Positions 43,063 through 53,811 of a stretch of DNA of 64,000 nt are shown piece by piece. The position numbers and the translations under genes are program-made. The notes under the pieces were generated by a model that saw only the letters and a program-made list of their open reading frames with translations, did no database searches and was not told the origin of the DNA. Origin of the DNA: Macrosoma leucophasiata (taxonomy: Eukaryota > Arthropoda > Insecta > Lepidoptera > Hedylidae); the NCBI GenBank assembly GCA_036365455.1, contig JAWQUS010000004.1, positions 6,083,501 through 6,147,500 of the forward strand, in the 5' to 3' direction. How positions within the stretch are numbered: the stretch's first letter is position 1; each line of letters starts with the position of its first letter.

Positions 43063-43212
43063 ATATGGGGTTCTTCAATACTGGCGTCATAAGAGTTCTT
43101 CAGGGCTGGCAGCGCATTGGCAACTCCCTTGGTGTTGCAAATGTTCATAGGCGACGGTAACCACTTTCCATCAGGTGGCCCGTCTGCTTGTCTGTCAATC
43201 CATTGACATAAA
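43063..43212 (+). repeat. LT retroposon tail
   Basis: 'caatatggggttcttcaata' to 'ggcccgtctgcttgtctgtc' and an A-run. Sense on the plus strand. Confidence 0.88.
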
Positions 43213-43302
43213 AAAAATAAATAATAATTGTTGAAAAAATACCTCCAGATATTAGGTCATACTGCCTGATTCCGCAGACTAGCAATAATGAAAAATATTA
43301 TT

Positions 43303-43566
43303 ATACTAGCTGACCCGGCAAACTTCGTATTGCCTCACAATGAAATAATGTGTCAAAGGTTTGATAGATACGGACTATTTGTATGTAAAAATTAAATTGT
43401 GGTTTTTACTATTTCCCTTCAATTACTTCATATTTTCTTACCTTTTAAACCTTCCCTGGACTTTCAAAAATCATTCAAAACCAAAATTAGCGAAATCGGT
43501 CCAGCCGTTCTCGAGAGTTTTAGCAAGACTAACGAACAGCAATTCATTTTTATATAGGTATATAGA
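43303..43566 (+). repeat. R-type RTE-like repeat
   Basis: Partner of 24236-24488 in inverse orientation; starts 'actagctgacccggcaaact'. Confidence 0.8.
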
Positions 43567-43837
43567 TTATTCCTCTATTACAATCTACATGAAGTTATTT
43601 AATAACAAGCGTACCAAGTGATTATCCATAATAGTAAAGCATAACAATAACAATATTCTCATACAACGCTTTTATGAAGTTTGCGGCAATTCTGTATTAT
43701 TATATCTAATTAGAAGCTTGCGATGAGATGAAATCATTTTATTTATTGCATCAGTAGTTACGCACGACAACGATATTATTATGTTACGGACTCTTAGATT
43801 ATTCTACGGTGTTAAAGTAATCAACAAGTGTGTACAG
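43567..43837. other. Unassigned AT-rich sequence
   Basis: Nothing recognised. Confidence 0.4.
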
Positions 43838-44176
43838 TATAATAATGGTAACCCATTATACGTCCCACTGCTGGGCACGAGTCTATCCCCTTTTTTTTGG
43901 GGTGAGGCCTTGAGCTCAATCCACCACGCTGCTCCAATGTGGATTGTTGGAGGTGGGTAGGTTGGTGGCCAACCCGATGTTTTCAAACCGCTTATAAGGC
44001 TTCCGACAAGGTTTGACGACTGCTATCTATCGATAGCAACCGGGACCGATGGCTTAACGTGCCGTCCGAAGCACGGAAACGCGAATTTCATTCAGCGGTC
44101 ACCCATCGCACTACCCGACCGCGCCCGAAGTGCTTAACCGAGTAGATCGCTTATGATCTACACCGGCCATGCGCGC
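43838..44176 (-). repeat. T-family LINE 3' end
   Basis: Third copy, with a short (ATA) tract at its left edge. Confidence 0.8.
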
Positions 44177-44222
44177 TTCATCGGTATGTGTGTACAGTAC
44201 TCAACACAACTCAGTAACAATT

Positions 44223-44445
44223 AATATTGCACATCGAGGCTACCAAAGAAACGATCGGCACATTTCGACTTCGTAGATCGCATCATCTCTGCTGCACACT
44301 ACCTACGTAAGCACTAACAATCCGGTATTGGTCAAAACTTGATCACAATGGTCGACAAACGTCAAATAGGTAGGGTGCGAAAGAGATAACGTTATACAGA
44401 CTCGAAATAAGCCGAAGTCTCCTTCCTAAGCTCGAGTGCAATATT
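44223..44445 (+). mobile_element. N7 DNA element, complete
   Basis: Termini AATATTGCAC(A)TCGAG and CTCGAGTGCAATATT give a 14-15 bp inverted repeat. About 223 bp, no coding. Fragments at 15354, 35893 and 63964. Confidence 0.75.
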
Positions 44446-44574
44446 TATAGTTGAGCACTGTAATTTTATGACCCTTTTAGGATTCTGAAGCTCAAATGGT
44501 GAACTGGAGGAGAATCCCTCTGATTGTTTTTATTAATCGACTTCAAACACAGGAGGAGGTTCTCAATTCGTCCG
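44446..44574. other. Unassigned sequence
   Basis: Short interval. Confidence 0.4.
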
Positions 44575-44640
44575 GATCTTTTTTTTATGTCATAAGGTTG
44601 ACAGACAAGCAGACGCGCAACCTGATGTAAATTGATCAAT
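44575..44640 (-). repeat. LT tail fragment
   Basis: T-run then 'ggttgacagacaagcagacg', broken after 'aacctgatg'. Confidence 0.8.
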
Positions 44641-44648
44641 GTCACTTA

Positions 44649-44723
44649 CATAGAGAAACGCGGGCCACCGGCCGCGGCTGACCAGTGAGGAGTAGCCATA
44701 GCGTTTATTACCATAGATAATAA
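44649..44723 (+). mobile_element. H1 left-end fragment
   Basis: 'catagagaaacgcgggccac' to 'agtagccatagcgtttatta', then broken. No right end. Confidence 0.75.
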
Positions 44724-44728
44724 ACCAA

Positions 44729-44889
44729 AATGGGGTTCTTCAAAAATGGCATCAAAAGAGTCCTTCAGGGCTGGCAGCGCGTTGGTAACTCCCCTGGTGT
44801 TGCAAATGTCCATAGGCGACGGTGACCACTTACCATCAGGTGGCCCGTCTGCTTGTCTGTCAACCCTATGACATAAAAAAAAAAAAAAA
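44729..44889 (+). repeat. LT retroposon tail
   Basis: 'aaaatggggttcttcaaaaa' to 'gtcaaccctatgacat' and a run of A. Inverted relative to 44575-44640. Confidence 0.88.
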
Positions 44890-44920
44890 AGATAGAGCAA
44901 TGCAGGCCACCGGTCGCGGC
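44890..44920 (+). mobile_element. H1 left tip
   Basis: 'atagagcaatgcaggccacc' then an abrupt switch to LINE-like sequence. Confidence 0.65.
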
Positions 44921-45060
44921 GTCGAGAGTGTGCTAAAATCGACTCGTTTGACATGCGGATTGGCGATAGTTTTGTATCGGGACGCTGTCGCCCATCCCGC
45001 GCATTATCCACCGCCGATTGAAATGGTTTGACTGCCATTTTTCGGTTCACTGACCGTGTC
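44921..45060 (+). repeat. LINE-like fragment shared with 38760-38945
   Basis: 'atgcggattggcgatagttt' to 'ttcggttcactgacc'. Confidence 0.6.
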
Positions 45061-45580
45061 AGATTAATAATTCTAGTACAAAAGTGGGATCATCACAACT
45101 CGAAACCTTTAATTTTGACTTCTTCATCCTTTTTTCAGATATAATTAATTTACGTTCAGTTTAATATAATAAATGTTCATCCATCTTATAAATACTCCGC
45201 ATCCCCGTCTGGAGATTGTATCATCAGGTAATGACGTTTAATTGAACAATAAATCACTTGCAACAGTAACAAGGACTAGTGACGACTCCATAGCGTAAAC
45301 GTTCTCAATTTGCATATCATTAACACTGATGATGTACATGGTTTGTACCGGCTGTAATATTATAAAAGTCAGTTTAATTAAATTATTATATAGATAGATG
45401 CCGTGTATATGCCTTTACTATACTGGGAACATGTGTTTAGTGAACAAAATGTTAATTGAAAAGCCGCGTTTATCCTCATTTACGAGTAAATTCGAACAAC
45501 ATGATATTGAAGACAATTGGCATCTTTGACGGCTCTACTGTGTTATCAAGTTTTTTTTATTTATAATCTAAAATGGCATG
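45061..45580. other. Unassigned AT-rich sequence
   Basis: No gene recognised. Confidence 0.4.
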
Positions 45581-45624
45581 ATGGTAGGAGTCTAGATGGA
45601 GTAGAGCTCCAGTATCGGAGCTTA

Positions 45625-45788
45625 AGGTACAATTCCGTGGATCGCGATAGATCGCGGCCGCGCGCGACAATAGATGCAGTATGAAAATGTATGGCAGCGC
45701 TTCCGTGGCCCGCGACAGACGCGCGCGGCCAACGACTGTCGTAGGCCGCGCGCGGCCGTGATCGATCGCGATGCACGGAATTGCAGCT
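45625..45788. mobile_element. N6 PIF/Harbinger-like MITE
   Basis: 164 bp. Inverted ends of about 44 bp starting AGGTACAATTCCGTGG and, on the other strand, AGCTGCAATTCCGTGC, with GC-rich inner 'gcggccgcgcgcg'. Flanked by TTA on both sides (45622-45624, 45789-45791); 3 bp TWA targets are typical of PIF/Harbinger. Confidence 0.8.
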
Positions 45789-45802
45789 TTACAGGCACCA
45801 CG

Positions 45803-45829
45803 GCGAAGTATTATTACATATTCTCTGAA
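45803..45829 (-). mobile_element. N1 terminal remnant
   Basis: 'gtattattacatattctctg' equals one end of N1 (compare 60662-60683). The rest is absent. Confidence 0.5.
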
Positions 45830-46070
45830 TACGGCATAGCCTAATCTACTTGCCGCTAAATGGTAATGTTCAGTACTATAGTGTTCCGGTCAGGTGGTAA
45901 TGTACGTTCTTGTTATTGACGGCACATAGGCATAATTACGCCTCAGGAGAGACAACTATACATTGAAATCTCTGGTTTCAAGTAGATGTATATATTCTAC
46001 AGGTAAATTATACTTATCATGAATGTAAACTGTAGGCTTGTTTACTACTTCATGGCATGAAAAAGACATT

Positions 46071-46315
46071 AGTACTAAACGATGACATATTTTTATTACA
46101 TATGGCAACCTATTTTGTCCAGCACTAGTGTGTATACAACGTCACGAAAGGTTTTTTAAATTTATGTATATAAAAACATCACATCCTTGCCAACACGCTG
46201 GTAGTTACTTAACTATATTAAGGATACTTATTGGGTAATATACAGTGTGTTCAGTGTTCAATCACCTGCTAGCGATTTTTTTTTTCTAAATAATCCTTAG
46301 GTAAGTAAGTATAAG
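46071..46315. other. Unassigned sequence
   Basis: AT-rich, nothing recognised. Confidence 0.4.
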
Positions 46316-46483
46316 TAGGCTTACCACACGTCCCGGTTTGACCGGAATAGTCCCGGTTTGAGATCCCTGTCCCGGCGTCCCGGTCAAACTTTGATTGCAT
46401 TTCAAATATAAAGAACGAATTAAGCGAAAAGCAAAAAGAAAATGAGCCTCTTTCTCTTCTGCGTCCCGGTTTGGCTCTTCGTA
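46316..46483 (+). mobile_element. H3 element, left part, 'cccggttt' repeats
   Basis: Starts TAGGCTTACCACACG, close to H3 termini, and carries five or so 'gtcccgg(tttg)' words. The right end is replaced by an LT copy. Confidence 0.55.
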
Positions 46484-46655
46484 ATTATGTTTTTTTTTTA
46501 TGTTTTAAGTTGACAGACAAGCAGACGGGCCACCTGATGGTAAGTGGTCACCGTCGCCTATGAACATTTGCAATACCAGGGGAGTTGCCAACGCGCTGCC
46601 AGCCCTGAAGGACTCTTTTGACGCCATTTTTGAAGAACCCCATATTGTACCCCGT
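46484..46655 (-). repeat. LT retroposon tail, best copy
   Basis: T-run, 'gttgacagacaagcagacgg', 'aagtggtcaccgtcgcctat' and 'gccagccctgaaggactctt'. Sense on the minus strand. Confidence 0.9.
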
Positions 46656-47150
46656 CATATGTCATACCCCGGATTCCGTCCCTGCAGTGGTGTTGAAGAT
46701 GTGCGCTACCGAGCTGACCCCCGTTCTGACGCGCCTGTTCTCGCTTTCTCATGATCATGGAAAAGTACCGTCTGCGTGGAAGACAGCCCTTGTGCATCCG
46801 ATACCCAAAAAAGGGGATCGCAGTGATCCGGCCAACTATAGGCCCATAGCAATAACCTGCCTACTCTGCAAAGTCATGGAGCGTGTGATCAATACACAGC
46901 TGCTGCAGTACCTGGAGGATCATCAGCTGATCAGTGACCGCCAATATGGCTTTCGTCAAGGCAGATCTGCTGGTGATCTTCTAGTATCTCTCACGCACTA
47001 TTGGTCTCACGCCTTGGAGTGGGGAGGCATTGGCTGTAAGCCTGGATATTGCTAAGGCCTTTGACCGGGTCTGGCACGGGGCAATTCTCGCGAAATTGCC
47101 ATCTTACGGTCTCTTACGTCTATGGTCAAAATTCGTGGCTCTACACCTGA
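46656..47150 (+). pseudogene. LINE reverse transcriptase fragment with frameshift
   Basis: Encodes the N-terminal RT region of a non-LTR retrotransposon. First frame to about 47030: 'VPSAWKTALVHPIPKKGDRS', 'NYRPIAITCLLCKVMERVI' and 'QYGFRQGRSAGDLL'. It then shifts frame and continues as 'VSLDIAKAFDRVWHGAILAK', which holds RT motif A with its catalytic Asp. Sequence stops before the YxDD box. I place it in the Jockey/CR1 group broadly. The adjoining LT tail is in the opposite orientation, so it is not this element's own end. Confidence 0.88.
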
Positions 47151-47593
47151 GTCACAATGCGTCGCTTGGCTGTTTTGCTTTCATCACAGAGGTAAGCGTA
47201 AAATGAAAAAAATATCCACTGTCCATGGTTTTTTTTCTATAGGTGCTATAGTTCTTGTAGTGTCGAAACAGCCAAGCCTCGCATTTTCACTAAGGTGTAG
47301 AGTTTATGAAAATACGACGTGTAATATCGAACTTGGCTCTACAATAGATCTGATAAGTCTGATAACTTTTTCACAGTGCGAGACAAAGAGTATACAAATA
47401 CGTGCGCTATACGTTCGCGTCAAGGCAAAATTAGTAATGAAAAAGTTTTTGGCAGAAATTTTTGAAACACGGTTCCTTTTCACGATCGCACACATGTTTT
47501 ATATTATTTATTGCAAATACTTAGATATTATTCCGAATAAGCCTACTTACCCAGTAAAACCTAAACCTTTCGGCTCTATATTCAATTTAACTA
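47151..47593. other. Unassigned, partly open
   Basis: A frame is open from about 47122 to 47600 across the RT end and beyond; after 47200 the composition is ordinary AT-rich and no motif is seen. Confidence 0.3.
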
Positions 47594-47776
47594 TTATATA
47601 AAAATAAGTCGGGTTTTCCTTCCTGACGCTATAACTCCAGAACGCAAGAACCGATTTCCACGGTTTTGCATTCGTTGGGAATGTCTCGGGCGCCATGAGG
47701 TTTATAGTAAAGAAAATTCAGGAAAAAATATTTATAAAACGACATCCACGCGGGCGAAGCCGCGGGCAACAGCTAA
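47594..47776 (+). repeat. R-type RTE-like repeat
   Basis: 'gacgctataactccagaacg' to 'gaagccgcgggcaacagcta'; close to 56094-56278. Confidence 0.85.
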
Positions 47777-48246
47777 TTTTTATATAAGAAACCTAGAATT
47801 TCTGTAGACCATGACCGGACACACTGTATACGTAAATAGGTGGCGCCACGAAACGGCTGCCATTTTTTCTAGATGCGGGAGAACTTTTGCAACAATGTTG
47901 CGAGTCAAAAGTGTAGTTGATACCTGGTCAATAATTAAGGTTAGCGTTATTATTAGTAACGGTTGTTTCTTGTTTAAGGTACATCGTACAGTCATTGATA
48001 ACATCTTGTGTGGGAAAATACATAATAATCAAAAATAAAAGTAAAATGCTGAGTGAGTTTTGTTTTATGTTCACACATTTTAAGAATAACGATACAATTT
48101 AATATTCAAGTTATTGATTACTTAAAAGAAGGTACTTACACAGTTTTTGCCAACCATGGACAATAAATTAAATAACTAGTACCTTACACCTACCACCTGG
48201 AAGATTATCTGGCTGTCATTCAGTTTTAAATTATTATATAATTCAA
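47777..48246. other. Unassigned sequence
   Basis: A 75-codon frame from 47811 lacks motifs. Otherwise AT-rich. Confidence 0.35.
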
Positions 48247-48440
48247 TAACAATAATAATAAGGGGGCAGAGCAGCTTTTGGTGAGTTGTTGGTGAGTAGC
48301 GATACCATCCTGCACCATCACCTGGAGTTCCTCCGAGGAAGCTGAGCTCCGTCGTCCGCTGTACGGCTGGACCGAGCATCAAGTCTCTCACCTCTGGCTT
48401 GCCTTCATTGGCCGGCCAGAGTGGGCGCTAGAGGTATGGT
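48247..48440 (-). repeat. LINE 3' end-like segment with (TTA)n tail
   Basis: 'aataataataataaggggg' then GC-rich 'gagttcctccgaggaagctg' and 'ggccggccagagtgggcgct'. Layout as in T but a different sequence. Confidence 0.55.
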
Positions 48441-48990
48441 ATTTGCAGAAATTTAGATAATCGGCTATTATCTAAACTAAGAAAGCCGCATGGCTTGATT
48501 CGAGGGTGGAACCTACAAAAGTCACTAAAATTATAAAATCTAATTCAACCGTGGGAAAAGTAGAGTCATGCATGCACGAAATCATCCTACACTTTATGAT
48601 AATTTGCAACATACTTAAATTCATAGAGAACATTAAAATTTATAGACTTCAATATATGTCAATTTTAATCGACACTGCAATTAATAATTGAGTGTGCGGT
48701 GAACTTAGCCATACAAAATGGTGGTGTTCGTTGCGGATTAATTTTATGAGTCGAAAGTGTTTCATTACTTCAACACTAGACGTGACACGTAGGAAGTTAA
48801 TTCAATGTCAATTACAGAAATGATCCAATTTTAAACTGAATCTGTGTCTTTGTATGTGGGAATAGGTAACAATTATTCATAAACAGGTATTTTCTTTTAA
48901 AGGAAAAAAACTTTTGAATGAACGCAGTGTCATCTTAAGAAGTTCGTCAAATATAGTTGTATCTGTAAATCATAGATTTACATGAATAAA
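48441..48990. other. Unassigned AT-rich sequence
   Basis: No gene recognised. Confidence 0.4.
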
Positions 48991-49158
48991 ATGACCCTGT
49001 AATTTCCGGCACAGAGACATAACATCTTAGGCCTCAGGAGTGGTAACGCATCTGCATTTTGACTTGGTCTTTGTGTAAGTGTCTATAGGCTGCAGTCATC
49101 ACTTAACATTAATGTGAACGGCATGCTTGTTTGCCACTTCCATTAACATAAAAAAAAA
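48991..49158 (+). repeat. M retroposon, 5'-truncated
   Basis: 'gaccctgtaatttccggcac' to 'cttgtttgccacttccatta' and A-run. Confidence 0.88.
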
Positions 49159-49159
49159 T

Positions 49160-49654
49160 ACTTACCCATTTCCTGGACCATGTGATTTTAAGGGTTCTGA
49201 AATATATAGTTTTCCACAAGTGTTCTATAAATATTTTAAAAAGTTTGAGAACCAATGTCGTAGATATGTAAGCCATACGATACAGTTTCATCATATTCAA
49301 CTCCAGTATCTATTATATAATACTCTACTCGCATCATTTCTCTCAAGTTTATTTCCACGATTCGTCACTTTTGAACCATTCCATCAGAGCTCACTTCATA
49401 TGCTCCAAGTGTCTCAATTACCATATTTAACTATCAACAGATCCGACGATTTAGACCAAATACGTGGACAGTTTTTGGTTCAAATCACGTATGAGGTTGA
49501 GGAACGCACAATTGCTGCAAAACGACAATTCCGGGAAAGAAATGCTTTGTGGTCAACTCACACTGAACCGCGCGAACTACGTATTTTAATCGATATTTTA
49601 AAGTTTTCATCATGTATATTTTTCCTCCTCAAACTTAAAAATAAAACACGATAA
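49160..49654 (+). CDS. Hypothetical open frame, unassigned
   Basis: Open for 175 codons in total, the longest uninterrupted frame outside known elements. The ATG at 49127 lies in the tail of an M copy, so it is not a credible start. From 49160 the translation has balanced composition, including a hydrophobic stretch around 'LLYNTLLASFLSSLF' and a charged part 'QITYEVEERTIAAKRQFRER'. An AATAAA-like 'aaataaaac' lies at about 49640. No family recognised. It could be an exon, a captured fragment or chance. Confidence 0.28.
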   Translation, partial: TYPFPGPCDFKGSEIYSFPQVFYKYFKKFENQCRRYVSHTIQFHHIQLQYLLYNTLLASFLSSLFPRFVTFEPFHQSSLHMLQVSQLPYLTINRSDDLDQIRGQFLVQITYEVEERTIAAKRQFRERNALWSTHTEPRELRILIDILKFSSCIFFLLKLKNKTR

Positions 49655-49673
49655 ATCCCTACTATCCCTACTT

Positions 49674-49863
49674 CCCTACTAATATTATAAATGCGAAAGT
49701 AACTCTGTCTGTCTGTCTGTCTGTCTGTCTGTTACCTTTTCACGTCCAAACGACTGAAGCGATTTTAATGAAATTTGGTACAGAGATAGAGTTGACTTTG
49801 AGAAAGAACATAGGCTACTTTTTAAACGATATCCACGCGGGCGAATCCGCGGGCAACAGCTGG
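49674..49863 (+). repeat. R-type repeat with (CTGT)n
   Basis: 'attataaatgcgaaagtaac', seven or so CTGT units at 49705-49732, and end 'gcgggcaacagctggt'. Confidence 0.85.
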
Positions 49864-49989
49864 TAACGAAATAAGAATAATAACATCAACGACTTACCTT
49901 ACGGACGACTAACGGAGTGCTTAATCCTTTTTTCAAACGAGCATTCGATTTCTGGCAGAAATTATGTTAAAGTTTCCTGAATCATGTAT
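49864..49989. other. Unassigned sequence
   Basis: Short interval. Confidence 0.4.
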
Positions 49990-50085
49990 TGCGTTACCGC
50001 AACAGCATGCTAGTGTTAACACGCTCATAGAAACACATCTACCGTTAAATAGGATCCTGAATGGATCCGAAGCGGTAGACATGAA
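49990..50085. repeat. N8 repeat, copy 2
   Basis: 'taccgcaacagcatgctagt' to 'ggatccgaagcggtagac'; partner at 18630-18735. Confidence 0.6.
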
Positions 50086-50087
50086 TG

Positions 50088-50275
50088 TTTTTTATATGTA
50101 ACCAAGGTAGCAAATAAGCATGCAGTTCATATGGATGTTAAGTGATGACTACAGCCTTTAGACATCTACACAAAAATCAGAGGTCAAAATGCAAAAGCGT
50201 TACCACCCCTGTTCCAGTTATAATGGGGCCATACATTATCATCTAACCGGAACACGATAGTGCTCAACCCGTCCA
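50088..50275 (-). repeat. M retroposon, 5'-truncated
   Basis: 'aagcatgcagttcatatgga' to 'cggaacacgatagtgctcaa'. A short block, 50283-50395, holds further rearranged M-like words. Confidence 0.8.
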
Positions 50276-51102
50276 TTTTTGAGTAAGATCTCGTAATAAC
50301 TAGCACAGATGCGACTTAAGTTGTTTACTTAGGCCTCACCAGAGCAGCAGAAACAACTAGAGCGACTCATCTGCATTTCCACCTCCGATTTTAGTCATAC
50401 TTATTGTAAGTATTTTAGATGTAAATTGCTAGCTTTAAACATGAAAATCCTAGCTTAAAATCGAGCTTAAAATCAAATAGGTACTTATTGTCATGTGTGA
50501 ACAAGTTCCGACTGGCCGCGTCGCGGTTGTGTCTGATTCAACCACAAGCCTGTCCGCCGTGTGAGCCATGTTACATCAAATTGTCAAGGTGGCATTCATT
50601 ATGATCTGCTATTGCCACGGTTACCTACGCGACGCGACGCAAAAAAAACTGGTGCGTCATCTTTAACTTATGTCACTAAGTTCTTAGTTCATTGGATTAA
50701 AAAAAGTTTTGTTTTCACACGTACACCAGCAAAGACGTATCTAAATGATTTGTTTAATTTTAAAAGTTCAACTCAAATTTTATTTTAACAAGGACAGCGC
50801 TCGACGTTAATTTGAAAAACCTTACTGAAAGTAAACCTTTTTGATAACCAGCCGCGAATCAATGATTAACGTAAGGAAATTGTATTTACTAACACATAAT
50901 GCAAATTGTATGGCAACTTCGAAATGATGCGAAACATAAATAATATATTTATTTTAAAAGGCATTTTTGTGAGATAGACTAATAACGATCTATTGTTTGT
51001 CGAATTACTTATCCACCTTGGACACAAGAGGTACTTACTATGAGTTGCTAAACATACATTTGAGCCCCTTTTTACAAACTATACTTATACAAGACACAAG
51101 AA
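50276..51102. other. Unassigned; rearranged M words then AT-rich
   Basis: 50505-50560 is locally GC-rich ('gactggccgcgtcgcggtt'). No gene recognised. Confidence 0.35.
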
Positions 51103-51185
51103 TTTAAATTTTTATCAGAAATAGAAGATCATTGTTAACATTTATTATGTTAACAATGATCTTCTATTTCTGATAAAAATTTAAA
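51103..51185. repeat. 38 bp perfect hairpin
   Basis: 51103-51140 and 51148-51185 are exact reverse complements with loop 'tttatta'. No flanking TSD seen. Confidence 0.93.
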
Positions 51186-51666
51186 CTGTGGTTTTGGTTT
51201 TCTTACAAACCGGTTTATTTTCGCTCGGCAAAAACAATATAATTTATTTTATTATTTCAAATTCAAAACCCGTGATTCCAAATTTGACCTTAGTGGGCCC
51301 TCAAGCAGAAAATGTATGAAAAAATATTGCTTTTAGGTTAGACATAGTTTAGTTACCTAATGTCATATTTATGTATGACATGAGAACTATTCATAAATTA
51401 TAATATAATTGCCCCTTCTTGCCTTGTTTTATTTTTTAATTTACCATCCTTTAAAAAACAAATATTCACAAGCCTATCTCAACCGGAATAACGCTTTGTT
51501 TCAAATTATGTCACTTACCTACATTGAAATCGTTTAGGACCTACAAATAAGTAAGGAAATGCAAAAGTTATGGTGGAGGAAAGAAACTCTTAAAAAGAAA
51601 CCCCCTTAATCATAAACGTATTTTAGCTAAAGTGTTGCTAATCGCTCCTTTGTCTCTCTCGTTATT
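51186..51666. other. Unassigned AT-rich sequence
   Basis: Nothing recognised. Confidence 0.4.
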
Positions 51667-51945
51667 AATGTAATAAAAGTGGCAAACAAGCATGCAGTTC
51701 ACATTGATGTTAAGTGATGACTGCAGCCTATAGACACCCACACAATGACCAGAGGTCAAAATGCAGATGCGTTGCCACTCCTGAGGCCTAAGGTGGTGTG
51801 CCGGAAATAACAGGGCCGTACATTACCACCTGACCGGAACACAGTATAGGATAGTGCTGAACACTACCATTTAGCGGTAAGTATATTAGGTGATGCGGTG
51901 GTGCCTACGCCCGCGAGCTCCGTCACTAGAGCTCTACCACCAGTG
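51667..51945 (-). repeat. M retroposon, near full length
   Basis: Minus-strand copy with intact ends; an 8-base insertion 'agtatagg' lies within 'ggaacac...atagtgctg'. Confidence 0.9.
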
Positions 51946-52473
51946 AGTTACATTGCTTAAGATCTAACTTAAAAAACTGATACATCTACACGAGATGAGA
52001 AATAACCAATACGTACACCCGCGCAAAGCCCGGACACATCGTTGGTTCATTATCATAGAGCATCTTTTTTTTTTGTTATTTAATCACTACTTGGCATCAA
52101 AGACAGCTTGCTTTACTACTTAAATCACGTAAAAACCAGCTTTACATGGCACTTATCATAAACAACAGAAATTCTACCATTAATACATAACCAAGATTAT
52201 AAGACTAAGAATAACGTGTGACCAGAAAACAGAATAATTAACTTTAAAAGTTTTTTTACACCGTATCCTGTATGATAAAATTAAGCCTTATTATCGTATA
52301 CAATACAATGCCTACATTACCTAAGTTTTGTACAAGTACTTAGTTTTGTAGACGTAAAAATATAGAACCGGTTTCACAAAAAAATTAGGGATAAAAAGCT
52401 TGTGCGTGTGTATTGTTAATTTAATAGGTTATTATTATTTACGGACACTCGTCGTATTTAGTTTGATTTATTT
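51946..52473. other. Unassigned AT-rich sequence
   Basis: Includes 'cacccgcgcaaagcccggac' at 52017, a likely R-repeat remnant. Confidence 0.4.
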
Positions 52474-52743
52474 CGTTTTTTTTTAGGTTATGGAAGGGGC
52501 AAACAAGCATGCAGTTCACATAGATGTTAAGTGATGACTGAAGCCTATAGACACCCACACAAAGACCGAGGTCAAAATGCAGATGCGTTACCACTCCTGA
52601 GGCATGAGGTGTTATGCCTCTGTGCCGGAAATTACAGGGCCGTACATTACCACCTGACCGGAACACGATAGTGCTGAACACTACCATTAAGCGGCAAGTA
52701 TATTAGGTAATGCGGTGGTGCCTTCGCCCGCGAGCTTCGCCAC
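52474..52743 (-). repeat. M retroposon, near full length
   Basis: Minus-strand copy, close to consensus, ending 'cccgcgagcttcgccac'. Confidence 0.9.
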
Positions 52744-52744
52744 A

Positions 52745-52792
52745 ATAACTAAGTATCTGCCGCCAAATGGTAGTGTTCAGCACTATATGACC
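52745..52792 (+). repeat. M fragment, opposite strand
   Basis: 'ctgccgccaaatggtagtgt' placed back to back with the previous copy. Confidence 0.7.
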
Positions 52793-52799
52793 TCGTAAA

Positions 52800-52878
52800 C
52801 TACCTATTTATGCACGCAGTTTATGATGATGGTAGTTAAAAACTGCAACCTATAGATATCTAGATAAAACCAAAAGGT
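52800..52878 (-). repeat. M fragment, split by LINE
   Basis: 'gcaacctatagatatctaga' continues after the LINE at 53046 ('accaaaaggtttccatgca'). Confidence 0.6.
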
Positions 52879-53045
52879 CTCTGTATGATGGTGGGGTCAA
52901 AAGTCTTAGGAATCGGCGTGCATGTATGAAGAGAATGATGAAGGTAGACGAGGCACGAGAGGTTTGTCAGAACCGGGATGTCTGGCGCTCTACACTCTCT
53001 GCCTACCCCGTTAGGGACCTGGCGTGAAGATACATACATACATAT
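52879..53045 (+). pseudogene. Young LINE, 5'-truncated coding end
   Basis: Only about the last 50 codons of the LINE seen at 33656-34165, identical by eye, with its (CATA)n tail. A 10 bp TSD, ACCAAAAGGT, flanks it (52869-52878, 53046-53055) within an M fragment. Confidence 0.9.
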
Positions 53046-53134
53046 ACCAAAAGGTTTCCATGCATATTCGTTGATACTCTTAAGGCCTAAGATCTAATTA
53101 CCACTATTTTGTTGGATGGAAATTATAGATACAC

Positions 53135-53253
53135 TAAGCCTGGGTTGCACCATGATACTTGTTAAAGTTATTCTAATATTTCACGTCCTTCTCTAACTTA
53201 AAGAAATCTGGTATAGTCAAAATACCTAGGTATCTTGGTGCAACCCAGACTTA
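53135..53253 (+). mobile_element. N2 MITE
   Basis: 119 bp, inverted termini TAAGCCTGGGTTGCACCA / TTGGTGCAACCCAGACTTA. No coding. Copies at 8936 and 56545. Confidence 0.88.
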
Positions 53254-53549
53254 TATTCACATAATATTATAATAGCGCTACGACTAAACATCACTGTGCT
53301 ATTCTTGGTTTGCCTAAAAGCCGTGTACGAAAATAATTCTAAATAGGTATTACCTTTCTCTTTCTACTTCAACTTTTACTTGTTATAATGCACAATTTTT
53401 AAATTGATGGCCATTTTTACTTAATTTCATTCTTCTCGAGTATGATAAATGTAAATTTGTTGAAGGTTATGTTCTTACCTATATTATGATCTTTGCTATA
53501 TTTAATCTCCATTTTGCCACAATTTGATAGTTTTGAATAATATAGGTAT
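53254..53549. other. Unassigned AT-rich sequence
   Basis: Nothing recognised. Confidence 0.4.
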
Positions 53550-53680
53550 GTATGTAGCTTCACGCCAGGCCCCACACGGAGTAGGCAGAGAGTGTGGAGC
53601 GCCAGATATCCCGGTCCATACACACCACCCGTGCTTTTTCTTCATACATGCACGCCGATACCTAAAACTCTTTACTTGAA
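53550..53680 (-). pseudogene. Decayed LINE 3' coding end
   Basis: 'gcttcacgccaggccccac', 'gtaggcagagagtgtggagc' and 'catacatgcacgccgatacc' are antisense to the LINE end at 28043-28370. Confidence 0.8.
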
Positions 53681-53811
53681 TAATATCACCTGATAATCAT
53701 CAATGTTTCTAAAGGCATTAAGATCTCCTAACACTTTGCCAAACCAGAATAAGGGAATTACGGTAAACATCTCCCATGAAGAGTAGGCATCATTTACAGA
53801 GTAGGCATCGG

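Larger units (their letters stand above)
45581..46070 (+). repeat. M retroposon with two insertions
   Basis: Pieces: 45581-45624, 45789-45802 and 45830-46070 ('cttgccgctaaatggtaatg', 'taggcttgtttactacttca'). Interrupted by the TTA-flanked MITE and by a 27 bp N1-like end. Confidence 0.8.

Noticed and set aside
44646..45050. 134-codon minus-strand open frame
   Set aside because: A patchwork of LT, H1 and LINE-like fragments; composition follows the repeats.
46618..47055. Intact reverse transcriptase gene
   Set aside because: The frame begins in LT tail sequence, shifts near 47030 and ends before the catalytic YxDD motif.
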